This document shows positions 47,119 through 58,700 of a stretch of DNA of 60,000 nt, piece after piece. How positions within the stretch are numbered: the stretch's first letter is position 1; each line of letters begins with the position of its first letter. The stretch is from Nymphaea colorata (lineage: Eukaryota > Streptophyta > Magnoliopsida > Nymphaeales > Nymphaeaceae), in NCBI RefSeq assembly GCF_008831285.2, contig NC_045139.1, positions 11,072,704 to 11,132,703 of the forward strand, in the 5' to 3' direction. The position numbers and the translations under genes were made by a program. The notes under the pieces were generated by a model. That model saw only the letters and a list, made by a program, of their open reading frames with translations. It was not told the origin of the DNA and searched no databases.

Positions 47119-47169
47119 GTCCGCTATATGATATAACATGTTCAAAAAATAAGATATCATATAGCGGAC
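47119..47169. repeat. Perfect 16-bp inverted repeat (hairpin)
   Basis: GTCCGCTATATGATAT at 47119-47134 pairs with ATATCATATAGCGGAC at 47154-47169 around a 19-nt loop. It lies in the subterminal zone of the Harbinger-type element and shares the GTCCG motif repeated there. Confidence 0.85.
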
Positions 47170-47559
47170 AAAACAAATATGATAGCCAAAACTGATTAGA
47201 AAAGATACAAACACTGGATAAAACAGACAGAACTAAGCATGAAAGACACAAACATCGGACAAAACGGATGGATCGGATAAGACAGAAACAAACGTCAGAT
47301 AAGATGGACAAAACAGACAAATACACACGAAACAAATGCCGGACAAGAAGAACACAATGTTCTGTTCTTAAAATCATCAAATGGTGGGCAAAGAATATCA
47401 TTGTTCATAAGGACAGGACAATAGTGTAAGGGACATGACCTTCTGTCTGTTCTGTCCCAATGGACAACAATCAAACGACATCTTATGAAATAGCGACTCT
47501 CCTTATTTTGGCTTTTCTTGAACTAATCCTGTGAACATCTGTGGATTCTTCCTAATCAT

Positions 47560-48183
47560 CTTCTTCCTCCTCTTCTTCAAAATCCAAATCAGAAGTCAGT
47601 TTGTATAACCATCGAGGAACCTTTTTCTTAATTTCTTCAATTTGAAGACTACTAATTTTTTTATCATTCGGATCAGCTCTAACCATTTCGAATACTTTTT
47701 CTTCTCCCCTAAAAGCAAATTGTTTGACACGAGTTCTTGATTTCTCAACTTCTTCTTATGTAAATTCACCAATTGAGACTGATGAATCCTCAATGCCTGT
47801 AGATAATGATTTTACGTCAAGTTTATATATTTTGTGTGTAGATGATAATGATTTTACGTCAAGTTTATATATTTTGTGTGTAGATAATGATTTTACGTTA
47901 AGTTTATATATTTTGTGTTTCAATTCTAGTTCAAACTCTCGATAATCCTTGGAAAAAAGGATACCATGAATCTTATTTATCCAAGCCATTTTGGTAAGAA
48001 GCACAAGGGATTGTCCAGGTGGCGCTGCTTGACCTCAACCTGGCATTCCAATTCTTGGAATTCCTGGTTATAGGCCTTCAGCCCTTTCCCGTTCTGTGGA
48101 CTCCTTGGTCGGGCATAGCTGCGTACAGTTTGAGGGGCTTGGCCAACTTGGTCTGGCTGAGCGGTGGCCGTGATAAGGTCCAA
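47560..48183 (-). pseudogene. Degenerate minus-strand coding-like region, product unrecognised
   Basis: On the minus strand, pieces in different frames look like protein. One reads KAYNQEFQELECQVEVKQRH near 48090-48030. Another, about 48004-47756, contains MAWINKIHGILFSKDYREFE, then HKIYKLDVKSLS repeats. After a stop at 47756 it continues to a strongly acidic tail (LDFEEEEEEDD, stop near 47563). A frameshift and a stop separate them. The family was not recognised, and codon quality is modest. It lies directly beside the right end of the Harbinger element and may be unrelated to it. Confidence 0.3.
47798..47922. repeat. Tandem repeat of about 40-43 bp, three copies
   Basis: The unit GATAATGATTTTACGTCAAG plus TTTATATATTTTGTGTGTA occurs three times. 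Copies differ by a 3-bp GAT insertion and a C/T change. The unit keeps frame on the minus strand (HKIYKLDVKSLS repeats). Confidence 0.85.
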
Positions 48184-48239
48184 CCTCAGGGTGCCTGAGA
48201 CTGCCCTTTACCTCCTGATGCTTATCAAACACAACCTAA

Positions 48240-50300
48240 GTGTTTGGAAAATTCTAAAAAAGGAACCAACACTTTTTAAAAAAACTCAGAAGATTATTAG
48301 CATTAATAAATTAAAGGTTACGATAAAAACAAAAGATTGTTATACCAAACGCATCATTTTATTGTTTAATCTTTACCATTCCAATCTCCTTTAAGAACAG
48401 TTGACACTAATGATGGCCATAGAAAATCGCCTTAAGTCAGAGATTTTAAAATGTAAGCGCCACAAAAATGTGGGCACGCAATTTGTTTGTTCCTGTGTGT
48501 ACACAAAAATGAGTCGTACGTACAATTTGCACGCAATTTATTGTATATGAGAGAGAGAATGTGTGTGTGTATTATTTATTTATTTATTTATATACTTTTT
48601 TGATGAATTATTTATTTATTTATTTATATACTTATAGTCCCAAAAAATTATTATAAATATACATATAATGGTAGTTCCCAACTATTTATCCATTTATCCA
48701 AAAGCGGTGACTATCAATAACTCACATGAAAAGAACAACTACAGTCTGTGTCAATAGAAATTGAACACATGGCCAACCAATATATATATATATATATTCA
48801 AAACTGATTGTTGGACAGAAAAGTTTTTTCAAAATCCCAAGTGACCTGACTAGTGACACAAGGTTTAATCTTTCAAACATTTGTTCGACAAAAAATACAT
48901 CTACACAAAACAGAGGGCTGAAAACTAACTATTTACACAAAAATGATAGGAGGAGATTTATCACACAATTTTTCAAACTAAAATCCAACTTTCGACAACA
49001 TGATATGATAAAAAGGTTCAAGCCCCAAACCGCTCCAATATAACACTATATCTACTAAACGGAATCCAATACGAAGACCTGTAGAATCCAAAACGCATGC
49101 TTTCGATTAGGAAGTGTTAATGCAGGAAACCATTCCAGAAGAGTGGCTCCTCCTTACTACATGTAGAATCCAAATCCATTTCTCCAGGTGAGCGATTGTT
49201 CATCCTTGAGAATAGCAATTCATGTATCGTTTCTGTTGTACTTTCAAAACAACTTTGTTGACCCAGTGCATCAAAAGTTAGATGATTCTACATCACAATC
49301 ATATTGAGATTGTCATTCCACTCTTGCTGTTTGGAAGAGTACCCAACACATTTGAAGTTCATATGAAGAAGCAAGACGTCATGGCACTTATTGAATATGG
49401 CTACGTTTGATCGCCTCAGATTTCTGATCTCAAATCTGCATTATGTGAAACCACTAATAGTGGATTTCATAACTCGGTATTTCATATCTGCATTACGTTG
49501 TACAGACCATGTGTTTACAGAGTTGATAGCATTTCTTTTATTCAGTATTCATATAGCTCTTAATGATTTTGATCATAGTAGTGCCACATCTGCAGCATAG
49601 CAACTCACAAATTTTGCATTACAAGAAAATGCCTTCTCATTGCATGTGAGAACATATGCATTCTCAACTCAAACATTTGGTGCTACTGTAGCTCGTGCTC
49701 AGACTGATAGGGCGTAATTCACTCCCAGATAGTCCAGAAAAGAATGCCCGCAAAGGCACGGCGATGAAATCAGTTTTGTGAAAGATGCTATTGAGATTGA
49801 AGCAGGGGACTGTTGTGAAGTATTAAATCATTCCTCTCTGATGGACTTCTTTAAAAAATTCCCCAACTGCTTTGGTCTGTCTGTGAGATGGACATCCTAC
49901 TTTGCCTCTCTTTTCTTTTTTAGACAAATGGGGAGTAGGCACTCTTAAAGATACGTCCCTCACTTCATGAACCGATAAATGAGAATTGCCATGTAACATA
50001 AACTATATGCATGCACTTATTACATGTTTCCTTATGTATGGAAGCATTAGCACATGAAGATCCGAACAGAATATCTTATTGATCATGATCTACAAAGGAA
50101 ATCCCGCATCACAACAGCTGCATATACAAACGATTGTATATGCAAACATAAGTAGTAACTTCCAGGGCTCAAAGTCGGTTTTATTCCTAAAGTTACTACT
50201 ATATATATATATATATATATATATGAGAAGGGGATTCACAGTCGACCGGTTGTATATACAATTACCTCGTCTGTATTTCCCAGAATCCAGAAATTAGATC
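48240..50300. other. AT-rich intergenic region
   Basis: No gene was recognised. It contains ATTT-type simple repeats near 48570-48630 and short TA runs at about 48781-48797 and 50201-50225. A plus-strand frame at 49391-49600 has no recognisable product. Confidence 0.5.
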
Positions 50301-50399
50301 CAAGGATAGCAACCGAAAAAAACACACCCACTCGATCACCAAATGAAATGAAACGACGAAAAGGATCGCCAGACACCAAGACAATCGCCGCCTTCCATC

Positions 50400-52110
50400 G
50401 TCATATTTCGTCTAACTAACCGCGACAAAGAAAAAGCACCCAAAAAACTTGCTCCTACAAAACAAAAGAAGCGAAGAAGGACAACAGGATTGCTGGCCAA
50501 TCCGAACTCACCTTGATAATGGACGATATTCGGATGATAACCTCCAACTGATGATTAATTCGCCGCCATTGATCTCCCTCTTTCTATCTCAATCTTAATC
50601 TCAATGGCGCTTTTCATCTTCACCGCCGCTGCCCACTCAAATAACACCACTACAACAATGTATAACGACATAACATTGATATGCCCTCAATCAGCAAAAA
50701 GAACACACGGTGTACCGAAGAAAAATAAACGAAAGGAATGAGACAATGGTAAGAGCCCTTACATCTATCACAAGGCATTCCTTGCAAAGAAATTCTCATC
50801 CCCATCTCCATCATCCGATGGCTTCACCATTATCATCCATTGACATCCGATCGCTCCGCCCTGCGGACGAACTCCTGCCATTGAAAGCGATGCCGCCCAA
50901 AGAGCACCATTATCATCCATTGACATCCGATGGCTCCGCCCTGGGAACGAACTCCTGCCATTGAAAGAGATGCCCCCCAAAGAGCTCAATGGCGTCTGCT
51001 GCAGAGAAAGACAGGGTCGGGGAGAGACGATGGTGTGCATGGCTGCATGCCGCCGCGCTCTAACGGGAAAAAGGAAGAAAAGGAGTGGAAATTTTCAGGT
51101 GCATTCGATACCTGCCGAAACAATTTTGAATTTTCAAGAGGAAAGTCCGTATAAAAGACTTTCTTTCTTTGCGCATCAAACACCTTAGCAAGGAGGGGGA
51201 CACCGACTTACCGATCATCGGGTCGGATCTGCACAAAAAATCTGTTGTCAGTTGAAAATATATTGGATCTTACCTGACCCACGCTGATGAGTAGGGTGGG
51301 CATTTAGAAGTTGGGTCCGAGCTCGAGCCTGTTGGGCCTGGACTCGATTCGATTTTAATAAAAATATCTTATGGCATATTGAAATCCAAATATCCAACAT
51401 AAATCTGATCTTATATCGACACCTGAATCTGAATTTGACTTTTTTATCTGAATCAATTAAACCTACACGCATAGTGCATCATAGTACATGCATAAACCTA
51501 TATACATATTAATAGCTTACTTCTATATATATATATATTGGGGACTATGACGTAAATTGGATTCTGCAATTTTGAGCTCAAGTTGGGCCTTAATTTTTAA
51601 ACCTTAATTCATATCAAACTAGTATGGGATCCAACACTTATATCTATAATGTTTGATTGGATCTTTTAGTGAATCCCAGTCACATAGCAGACTGCACAGC
51701 GAATCCAAATCTGATTAATTAATAATCGAACCTCAAAGTTTTCTTTTTTTACCTGATCTTTATACAGCATGACATGAATGAAGTACATGAAACTATATTT
51801 TACAGAGTGAGAGAGTGTGTGTGTGTGTATATATATATAGTAAATGTACGGATTTCATTTCATGATTATGTTAATGACTATAAGGCGACAAAGTACTCAA
51901 TCAAGTTAGTCTATTAATGGTTCATAAAATCCATTTAGATATTCATATTCATATTTACTCGCTTCACATATCCAGAAAAGCATGGTGGGTGGGTGCTTGT
52001 ATCTATATGTGTGTGCGTGTCTGAAATGGACATGTTCACAGGTTTAACAAAAATTATAAACATGTTCTGTTCTCTGGAACAAATTACAAACATGTTCACT
52101 ATGGTTCGTG
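50400..52110 (-). repeat. Inverted, shortened copy of the 28-31 kb repeat region
   Basis: Read on the minus strand, 52110-52060 matches 27911-27950 (GTTCCAGAGAACAGAACATG). Then 51240-50400 follows copy 1 from GACAACAGAT..ATGATCGGTAAGTCGG through TGAGCTCTTTGGG, GGAGTTCGTTC, GATGGGGATGAG and one exon-like block. The order is the same as in copy 1, so this is an inverted segmental copy with internal loss. A local duplication of ATTATCATCCATTGACATCC lies at 50827-50938. A hAT-like end (TAGGGTGGGCATTTAG) is inserted near 51292. The short frames are not conserved coding sequence. Confidence 0.55.
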
Positions 52111-52850
52111 TGTACCATGTTTGCTTCTATGCATGATATTTACGGAAATTCTAGGCGTTGATTTCCAAAATTGACTTAAGTGTTTCACCTCACAAGCAAA
52201 ACATAAATTTTGGTTACTTAGAAAATCAACCATGTAAAATGATCACAATCGTCACCTCGGGAAACATATTGTGTGTGTGCGAGTGCTGACCAACCAAATA
52301 TGAGAACTGAAACTTACGATTGTCTTTTTCTCGACAAAGAAATCAACATATTATATTGCATGACATGTTATATGTACCTAAGTGTGAAACGAACTTGATA
52401 TCTGTTCGCAAACTGAGTAATAATGATTTGTCCTTGGAAAAAAGGTGATACTAGTAGACAACAAGAATTAGACGAAGATTGGTGAATGTAAAGAAGCAAA
52501 TGACTTGTACTAAATAGATTCATATAAATATGGTGACTGAAGCACGCCGGAGTTCTGCAAACACGAAGAACTCTAGATCGCTCGCTGAGGTGAGAATCTG
52601 CAGGTATCGTCTATTTTGCTAATATGAACTTGATCAATTTCAATTTCTGCAGGTTGCCTTTAATTTTAACTAAGGTTTACGGCATAAATTAAAATAGTAA
52701 AATATAGAAAAGTGCAAATTCTTGGAGAATTATGACTAATCCATAAAATAGGAATTTTATAAAAACATGGCACTAGGTAATGTCTGATCTTCATGCGCTA
52801 ATGCTTTCATTAGATACACAAATAACAAGCGGATACAAGCATACATAAGG
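52110..52850. other. AT-rich spacer
   Basis: No gene or defined repeat was recognised between the inverted repeat copy and the fold-back element. Confidence 0.45.
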
Positions 52851-52859
52851 TACACAAAT

Positions 52860-53780
52860 AAAGAAAGAAAGCTCCCATTGTTTTCAAAATCTTAATGTTT
52901 TAAATTAATGTTTTAAAGTAACGAGATAAAAAAAAAAAAAAGGTAATAAAGAACGTAAACTGTTGAGAGAAAAAATCTCTCTCCAACTTATTATTTTCTT
53001 TAAATAAGTGAATATGAGAATCATGGTGGAGATTCCCCATGTATTGTAATTTGGGATGTCCATGGAAACCGAGCGATCAAATAAAATGGTAGAATTTCAG
53101 ATCAGCTCATTTCATTCATTTGAGCAGATCGAACTCACCTCGTGTGATTTCTTTGTATCATCTAACAACACGTTCCAAGACTATGTTAACTATGTTAGTA
53201 GTAGGGTCTTGAATTTAGTTGGAGAGAAAAAAAAAGTCATAAGCAGCAGTGGGTGCCGGGGACTCGATCCGGTCCGATTAATTTTTAATATATATTTTAT
53301 TATTAAAAAGCATTGGAACGTCTGACTTTTTCTTTTTCTCCAAAAACCGATGTGGATTCTAAGAAAATTTTTGGCGCATTTATACCCACAGACTTTCTTT
53401 CTATGCGAGAATCAAACGCCATTTCATATGAGAAAAGAGCGGGCCACCGACTTACCGATCATGGCGGTCGAACCCAAGTGCTGAAAAGGGACCCGATCCA
53501 TGCCTATGACCCTTGACCCTGCTGGTAACATATGTTTTGGGACGTGTTTGTCTAAAATCTACCCTTTTATTTGATCGATCGGTCTCGATGGTCATCCCAA
53601 ACTACAATAAACGAGAAATCTCCACTGTGATTATCATAGTCATTTCTTTATAAAAAATAATACCTTGGAGAGTGGTTTTTTTTCTCTCAACAGTACTTTA
53701 CGAACTTTCTTACCTTTTTTATTTCGTTACTTTAAATCATTGTGATTTTGAAAACAATAGGATCTTTCGTTCTTTGTTTC
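52860..53780. repeat. Fold-back repeat with arms of about 350 bp
   Basis: The left arm (about 52860-53220) and the reverse complement of the right arm (about 53780-53430) align along their length. Landmarks in order are TACA-AAA-AAAGAA-GAAAG, ATTGTTTTCAAAATC, AAAGTAACGA, CTGTTGAGAGAAAAAA and TCAAATAAAA-GGTAGA. The same sequence occurs once as spacer in the 34.97-38.80 kb repeat unit (36350-36630). Long inverted arms around a short centre are seen in Mutator-like and Foldback elements, but no target duplication could be fixed. The plus-strand frame at 53056-53325 spans the left arm and is not a gene. Confidence 0.6.
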
Positions 53781-54226
53781 TGTACTTTACTAAAAATAAA
53801 TAAAAATTCTTTCGTTTTTTGATGTTGTGCTCCTATGCATTTTCTCCATCTCCTTTTGTTTGCCTTAATATTGAGTAAACGTAGTGTGTTTGGCCCTCAA
53901 GCATGCACCACCCACTGGCCGAATAATATCCGAGAGGTAGGACTTAAGACCAGCCGAATCAACTCATAAGATCTTGAGCTCGAGCTCCCTTCAAACACGA
54001 GCTGAGCTCCACTGAACGGGCTTGATTGATGTACAAAGTGGAGCTCCAGTTTGACTCGTTTAATGCTTTTTCCTTTTGAAAATTAAGAAAAAGATTGCCT
54101 TAATCTCCAAAAATTCTGATCATGTCTTCATCTCAGCAGTGCCTCTCCAAAAGCCACTGGCGACCAATAAATTTGGCCGAAGAATAACTGACCACCATCT
54201 TTTTCATAAGAGATCATCTATCTATA

Positions 54227-54263
<37 letters not shown>

Positions 54264-54657
54264 GAGCAACATATACTTAAACTCTTATTACATGCATGTT
54301 TCCTTCTGAAGGATAGCATCAGTACACGTATAAAGATCAGAACACAAAGATCATGATGATTTACAAAGGAAAGCAAGCCTTCACAACAAATGAAGATGTC
54401 AATTAAAGGCTAGCTAGGATTCCGGGTTTTGTTGGCCGTACTGAATCCAATCGGGTCTGCCGTCCAACTTATTTATGTGATCCGAATGCCTCAACACTCA
54501 ACAGGCGACATCTCCAATGACAAGCAGCAGCATCTTCATCTTTATTAGTGAATCAAACTGTTCAAGGGGGTTCACATGTTATCTGGCCATTAGTTTTATT
54601 CATGCATATACATATTATATATAAATATATATATATAGGCTGCATGGCCGGCGGTGG
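53781..54657. other. Spacer downstream of the neprosin exon
   Basis: GAGCTCGAGCTC-type words at about 53960-54060 resemble decayed hAT subterminal sequence. TA runs occur at about 54224-54256 and 54620-54637. The part nearest 54657 is the likely 3' UTR of the minus-strand neprosin gene. Confidence 0.4.
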
Positions 54658-55038
54658 CTAACGGCAGTTGGCGTTTCTGCCGGTGCCTCCAAAGAAGAAG
54701 GTGTATCCTCTGTTGCCGCCGACGTCTCCAAGAACTTTGAGGTTGTAGCACTTGGGTCTCGAAGCAAATGCAGAAACTGTGGTTGGTTTCATCACCTTAT
54801 AGTTCTGATCGACGTACTGGAGGTTATTGAATGAGTCAGAGACTCCATCGAGGCCCTGACTAGGGAAATGGCCACTGCCCACATCGGTGGTAGTGTGACC
54901 TGTTCTTCCTCCGTTGATGATCTCTCCTCCCCACTCTAAAAATGTCGCCCCAGAAGCAAGAGTCGTGAAAATGGTCCTGGGCCAGTATCCAATCCACTCG
55001 TCGTTGATGCCCAGCCACCAATTCGCCGTCTTTGGATC
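54658..55038 (-). CDS. Neprosin-domain (DUF239) protein, last exon only
   Basis: 126 codons plus TAG, opening after an acceptor (GGATAG|GATCC). It reads DPKTANWWLGINDEWIGYWP, then an EWGGE block, VGSGHFPSQG, and ends with a cysteine pair in CYNLKV and FFFGGTGRNANC. This is the standard C-terminal third of plant neprosin proteins, which are secreted, proline-cutting glutamic peptidases and relatives. The frame is clean, so this exon could still be functional. Upstream exons are not in the window: behind the acceptor the sequence runs into the copia retrotransposon. Either the gene continues beyond 60 kb with the element in an intron, or it was destroyed by the insertion. Confidence 0.75.
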   Translation of the reverse strand, partial: DPKTANWWLGINDEWIGYWPRTIFTTLASGATFLEWGGEIINGGRTGHTTTDVGSGHFPSQGLDGVSDSFNNLQYVDQNYKVMKPTTVSAFASRPKCYNLKVLGDVGGNRGYTFFFGGTGRNANCR

Positions 55039-55088
55039 CTATCCACTCGTCGTTGATGCCCAGCCACCAATTCGCCGTCTTTGGATCC
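54992..55088. repeat. 49-bp tandem duplication over the neprosin splice acceptor
   Basis: The segment ATCCACTCGTCG...TTTGGATCCT starts at 54992 and again at 55041 (period 49), essentially identical. On the minus strand each copy begins with the exon start GATCCAAAGACGG preceded by ATAG, so two AG acceptors now exist (exon starts at 55087 or 55038). Because 49 is not a multiple of three, only the inner acceptor keeps the neprosin frame. Confidence 0.9.
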
Positions 55089-55089
55089 T

Positions 55090-55665
55090 ATCACACCAGA
55101 TCTCAAAGTTTAAGTTTATTAAAGAAGAACCTTCAATTTTGACTCATGAGCAATCAAGTCAGCAAGGAAATCGTCTATCAAATAGTGTAATGCCCAAATT
55201 CAATGCAACGTTCAGTTTTGGTATCGACAGCTGCAAGGAACAAATGGGCTCTACAAATGGAAAGCAGCAGTTATCATGTGCCAGCCAGAATGCTCCCAAT
55301 CTGATCCACCATTCTCACAATGCAACGCAAGGAGAAAAGGAAATAAATCTTGATGAGAGGATAAGAAGAAAAGGAAAAAAGAAAGATCATAAAGATGGTG
55401 ATTTAGCTCACGATTCTCAAACTGAAATAATTATGCCCAAAAATCTCTCACCGGTTACAGGGAGATTTTTGTAGCCTCTTACTACTGTACAAAAAGTGAC
55501 GATGTACATAGAAAGTGTAATCAAGAAAAAAGAAAAAGAAAAGAAACAAAGAAGGAAGGCACTTTGATTTTCTGATTGTGGACGTAGGTTCTCAAGGACC
55601 GAACCACGTAAATCTTGTGTTTTCTCTTTTCCTCTTCCTTTCTCTATTGCTTCCTATTTTCTTTA
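55090..55665 (+). repeat. Presumed 5' LTR region of the copia element (left edge unsure)
   Basis: The part just before the primer site contains GGACGTAGGTTCTCAAGGAC and CGAACCACGTAAATCTTGTG, wording typical of the transcribed end of plant copia LTRs. The LTR would end immediately before 55666, but the usual terminal CA is not there (CTTTA). The left edge (a TG) could not be fixed because the 3' LTR lies outside the window. A plus-strand frame across 54914-55474 joins reversed neprosin sequence to this region and is not a gene. Confidence 0.45.
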
Positions 55666-55678
55666 TGGTATCAGAGCC
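55666..55678 (+). other. Primer-binding site, initiator-Met tRNA
   Basis: TGGTATCAGAGCC matches the complement of the 3' end of plant initiator methionine tRNA, the standard primer for Ty1/copia elements. It lies 100 bp before the gag-pol start codon. Confidence 0.9.
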
Positions 55679-55778
55679 TCTACAAGCCATCATCGGCAGA
55701 TAACTCCTGGAAATCAGTCATTTCCCTTAGTGCCGCCGTTGATATCCAAGGAAGTGTCGTCCTCTCAATTTGGTGACC

Positions 55779-58700
55779 ATGGCACCATCCACCTCAGCAG
55801 CATCTTCAAACAGTTTGCTCTATCCTTACCCCCTCAATTTGAACGTGGCCAATTTTGTTTCTCTGAAGTTGACGCACAATAACTTCCTATTGTGGAAGAC
55901 GCAAATCCTTGCACTCATTGAAAGTCAGGACATGGAGGGTTTTCTGACTGGTTCAATCTCTGCTCCACCAAGTCACATTGTTGACCCGGCTGATCCGCAG
56001 CAACTAATCTCAAATCCCAATTTTGAATCGTGGCGTCGCTCCGACCGTCTTATAAAAGGATGGATCACTGGTACGTTGTCTGAAAACGTCCTTGGTTTAG
56101 TTGTTGGATTGAGTTCTTCTCAAGAAATTTGGTCCACTCTTGTTGATGCCTTTGCCCAAGAATCCCAAGAACAGGGTTTTCATCTTACTCATATGCTTAC
56201 GACTTGTAAAAAGGGTAACGATGCCCTTGAAGTCTATGTCGCCAAGTTCAAAGCCATATGCGATGACTTGGCTGCCATAAGAAAATCTGTTGGAGACAAA
56301 GAAAAGGCCTTCTGGCTTCTCCAAGGACTGGGAAAAGGCTACGAACCTTTCGTTATGGCCATGCTCAAGCCACCCGTTCCTTCTTACAAAGAATTGATAT
56401 CTTTATTACAAAGTTTGGAAGTGAGAAACAAATTTTTCAATTCGGACACTTCGCCCCAAGTTGCCTTCTATGCACAACGTGACAATCAAAATCGACTCCG
56501 GGGCACTTACCAATTCTCTCGAGGACGAGGACGGCATAATAGAGGTGGACGTGGAGGAGGCTACCATCAACATTATCCTTCTCACGGAGGTGGATACAAT
56601 CTGTCTCAAACAGGTTACAACACTAAACCTCCTCAACCAAAAATCGATGGGTCGGCCACCTCCTTCAATTCATCCAAAGATATCGTTTGTCAAATTTGTA
56701 ACAAGAAGAATCACTCTGCCATGAGATGCTACAATCGTTTTAATCATTCTTTCCAAGCGGCAGATGCTAATCATGCCCTTGCAGCCCTTACTATAAGTGA
56801 TCCACAAGATTCCGGATGGCTGGTTGATACTGGAGCTACAGCCCATATGACAGGGGACGCAGGTAAACTTAAGAACATTTCTCCTTATTATGGTTCTGAT
56901 ATTGTTATTGTTGGGAACGGGCAGCGTATCCCAATCATACACGTTGGACAAGCTGATATTTCTCCAAATCTTTCTCTTAAGGATGTTCTCTATGTTCCTC
57001 GTCTCACTAAAGATCTTATCTCTGTTAGTAAATTGACTAACGATTTTTCATACATCTTTGAATTCACCTCCGGTCGATGCATCTTGAAGGACAAGAGGAC
57101 GGGCAGGCTAGTGGCAACGGGAACTGAACAAGGTGGTCTCTATGAAGTTAACAACAATGGCAATCATAAAGCTTTCTTTTCATCACGTTTTCGACGGGCG
57201 ACGGAAGAATCTTGGCATGCTCGATTGGGACATCCTCAATCTAGTGTTCTCTCTTTTTTGAAGAATCATAAATACATTGATGTTTTACCTAATGGTTCAT
57301 TTTTGATTTGTGCTAGTTGCCAAATGGGAAAATCTTGCAAATTGCCTTTTCTTGAGAAAGATGATATTAGCTCTTTACCATTAGAAAAAATTCATAGTGA
57401 TTTATGGGGGCCGGCACCCGTTCCATCTCGAGAACAATATTGTTTCTATGCTATATTTGTTGATGACAATAGTCGCTTTACATGGTTTTACCCTCTAAAG
57501 CATAAATCTGATTTTTTTGATGCTTTTGTTCATTTTCACAAAATGGTTGAGCGTCAGTTCGACAGGAAAATAAAAATCTTCCAAAGTGATGGAGGCGGTG
57601 AATACACTAGTTCTCGTTTCACAGCCTATCTTGATGCTCTTGGAATTAAACGTCAATATTCCTCCCCCAAGACACCTGAACAAAATGGCAAGGCAGAACG
57701 CAAGCATCGCTCTATCACTGAATTGGGATTAACATTGCTTTTCCATTCTAATGCTCCAGCACGTTTTTGGACTGACGCCTTCTCAGCTGCGGTTTTCTTA
57801 ATGAACAGGCTGCCCTCCGCCACCTTGAATATGCAGTCACCTTTTGCCATCTTGTTTAACAGGATGCCTAATTATTCCAGCATGCGCATTTTTGGGACCA
57901 GATGTTTCCCTTATTTGAGAGGATACGCAAGGAACAAATTTGATCCTAAATCAGTTCCATGTGTTTTTATCGGCTATAGCACCCTTCATAAGGGTTACAA
58001 ATGCTTCGAACCAAATTCCAGACGTCTATACATATCAAGGCATGTCGTCTTTGATGAAAATTCACTCCCTTTCAAAAACCTATCTTCTCTTTACAAGGAT
58101 GACGTCATGGGAAGTGATTTTATATCTTTTGTCGACGTCGAAGGCTCAAGTGCTGGAACTCCATTAGATTCAGACGATCTCACACCTTGTTGCAGCCCTG
58201 CACCAGACCCGCGCCTAAATGTATATGATCAAGACGCGACAAATGTCAGCTCCTTACCTACAAATGTTGATTCAGCCGATCCACCTGATCCAACGCCATC
58301 AGCTTCATCTAGCCCATCAAACTCTATGGAACCTCGAGCCATAGTTACTAGATCTATGACTCGAGCAACATCTTCCCAAAGCAGAACAATGACCACTAGA
58401 GCTATGACGGGCATTCACAAACCCAATCCAAAATATGCCAATGTTCATATCACTTACTCTAGCATTCCAAAAGAGCCCAAAAGAATTCAACATGCTCTTC
58501 GACATGATGGATGGAGAGCGGCAATGGAAGAAGAAATGATGGCACTCAGATCCAATGACACATGGGAATTAGTTCCAAAAGAACCCAATATGAACGTCGT
58601 TGGATCTAAATGGGTTTTCAAATCCAAACTCAAAGCTGATGGAAGCCTTGATCGGCTAAAGGCACGCTTGGTTGCCCGGGGTTTCACTCAAGTTGAAGGA

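Larger units (their letters stand above)
44246..47482. mobile_element. PIF/Harbinger-type element, 3.24 kb, no transposase seen
   Basis: TTA at 44243-44245 and 47483-47485 flanks ends reading GAGGTCGTTTGATGGC on the left and GATGTCGTTTGATTGT inward from the right. Both subterminal zones are crowded with GGACA/TGTCC motifs (for example 44268-44360 and 47160-47470), a likely binding array for the transposase. A perfect 16-bp hairpin GTCCGCTATATGATAT lies at 47119-47169. The interior looks gene-like rather than transposase-like: a C-rich 5' part with a 66-bp tandem repeat, a consensus donor (CGGTAAGT near 44829), and an acceptor (TGTCTTGCAG at about 46770) followed by a short coding-like piece. 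It may have captured host sequence. Confidence 0.7.

Noticed and set aside
53955-54065. GAGCTCGAG-rich patch as a complete transposon
   Set aside because: No paired ends or target duplication could be found.
54914-55474. 186-codon plus-strand frame
   Set aside because: Its first half is the reverse complement of the neprosin exon and its duplication; the rest lies in the presumed LTR. The real coding strand there is minus.
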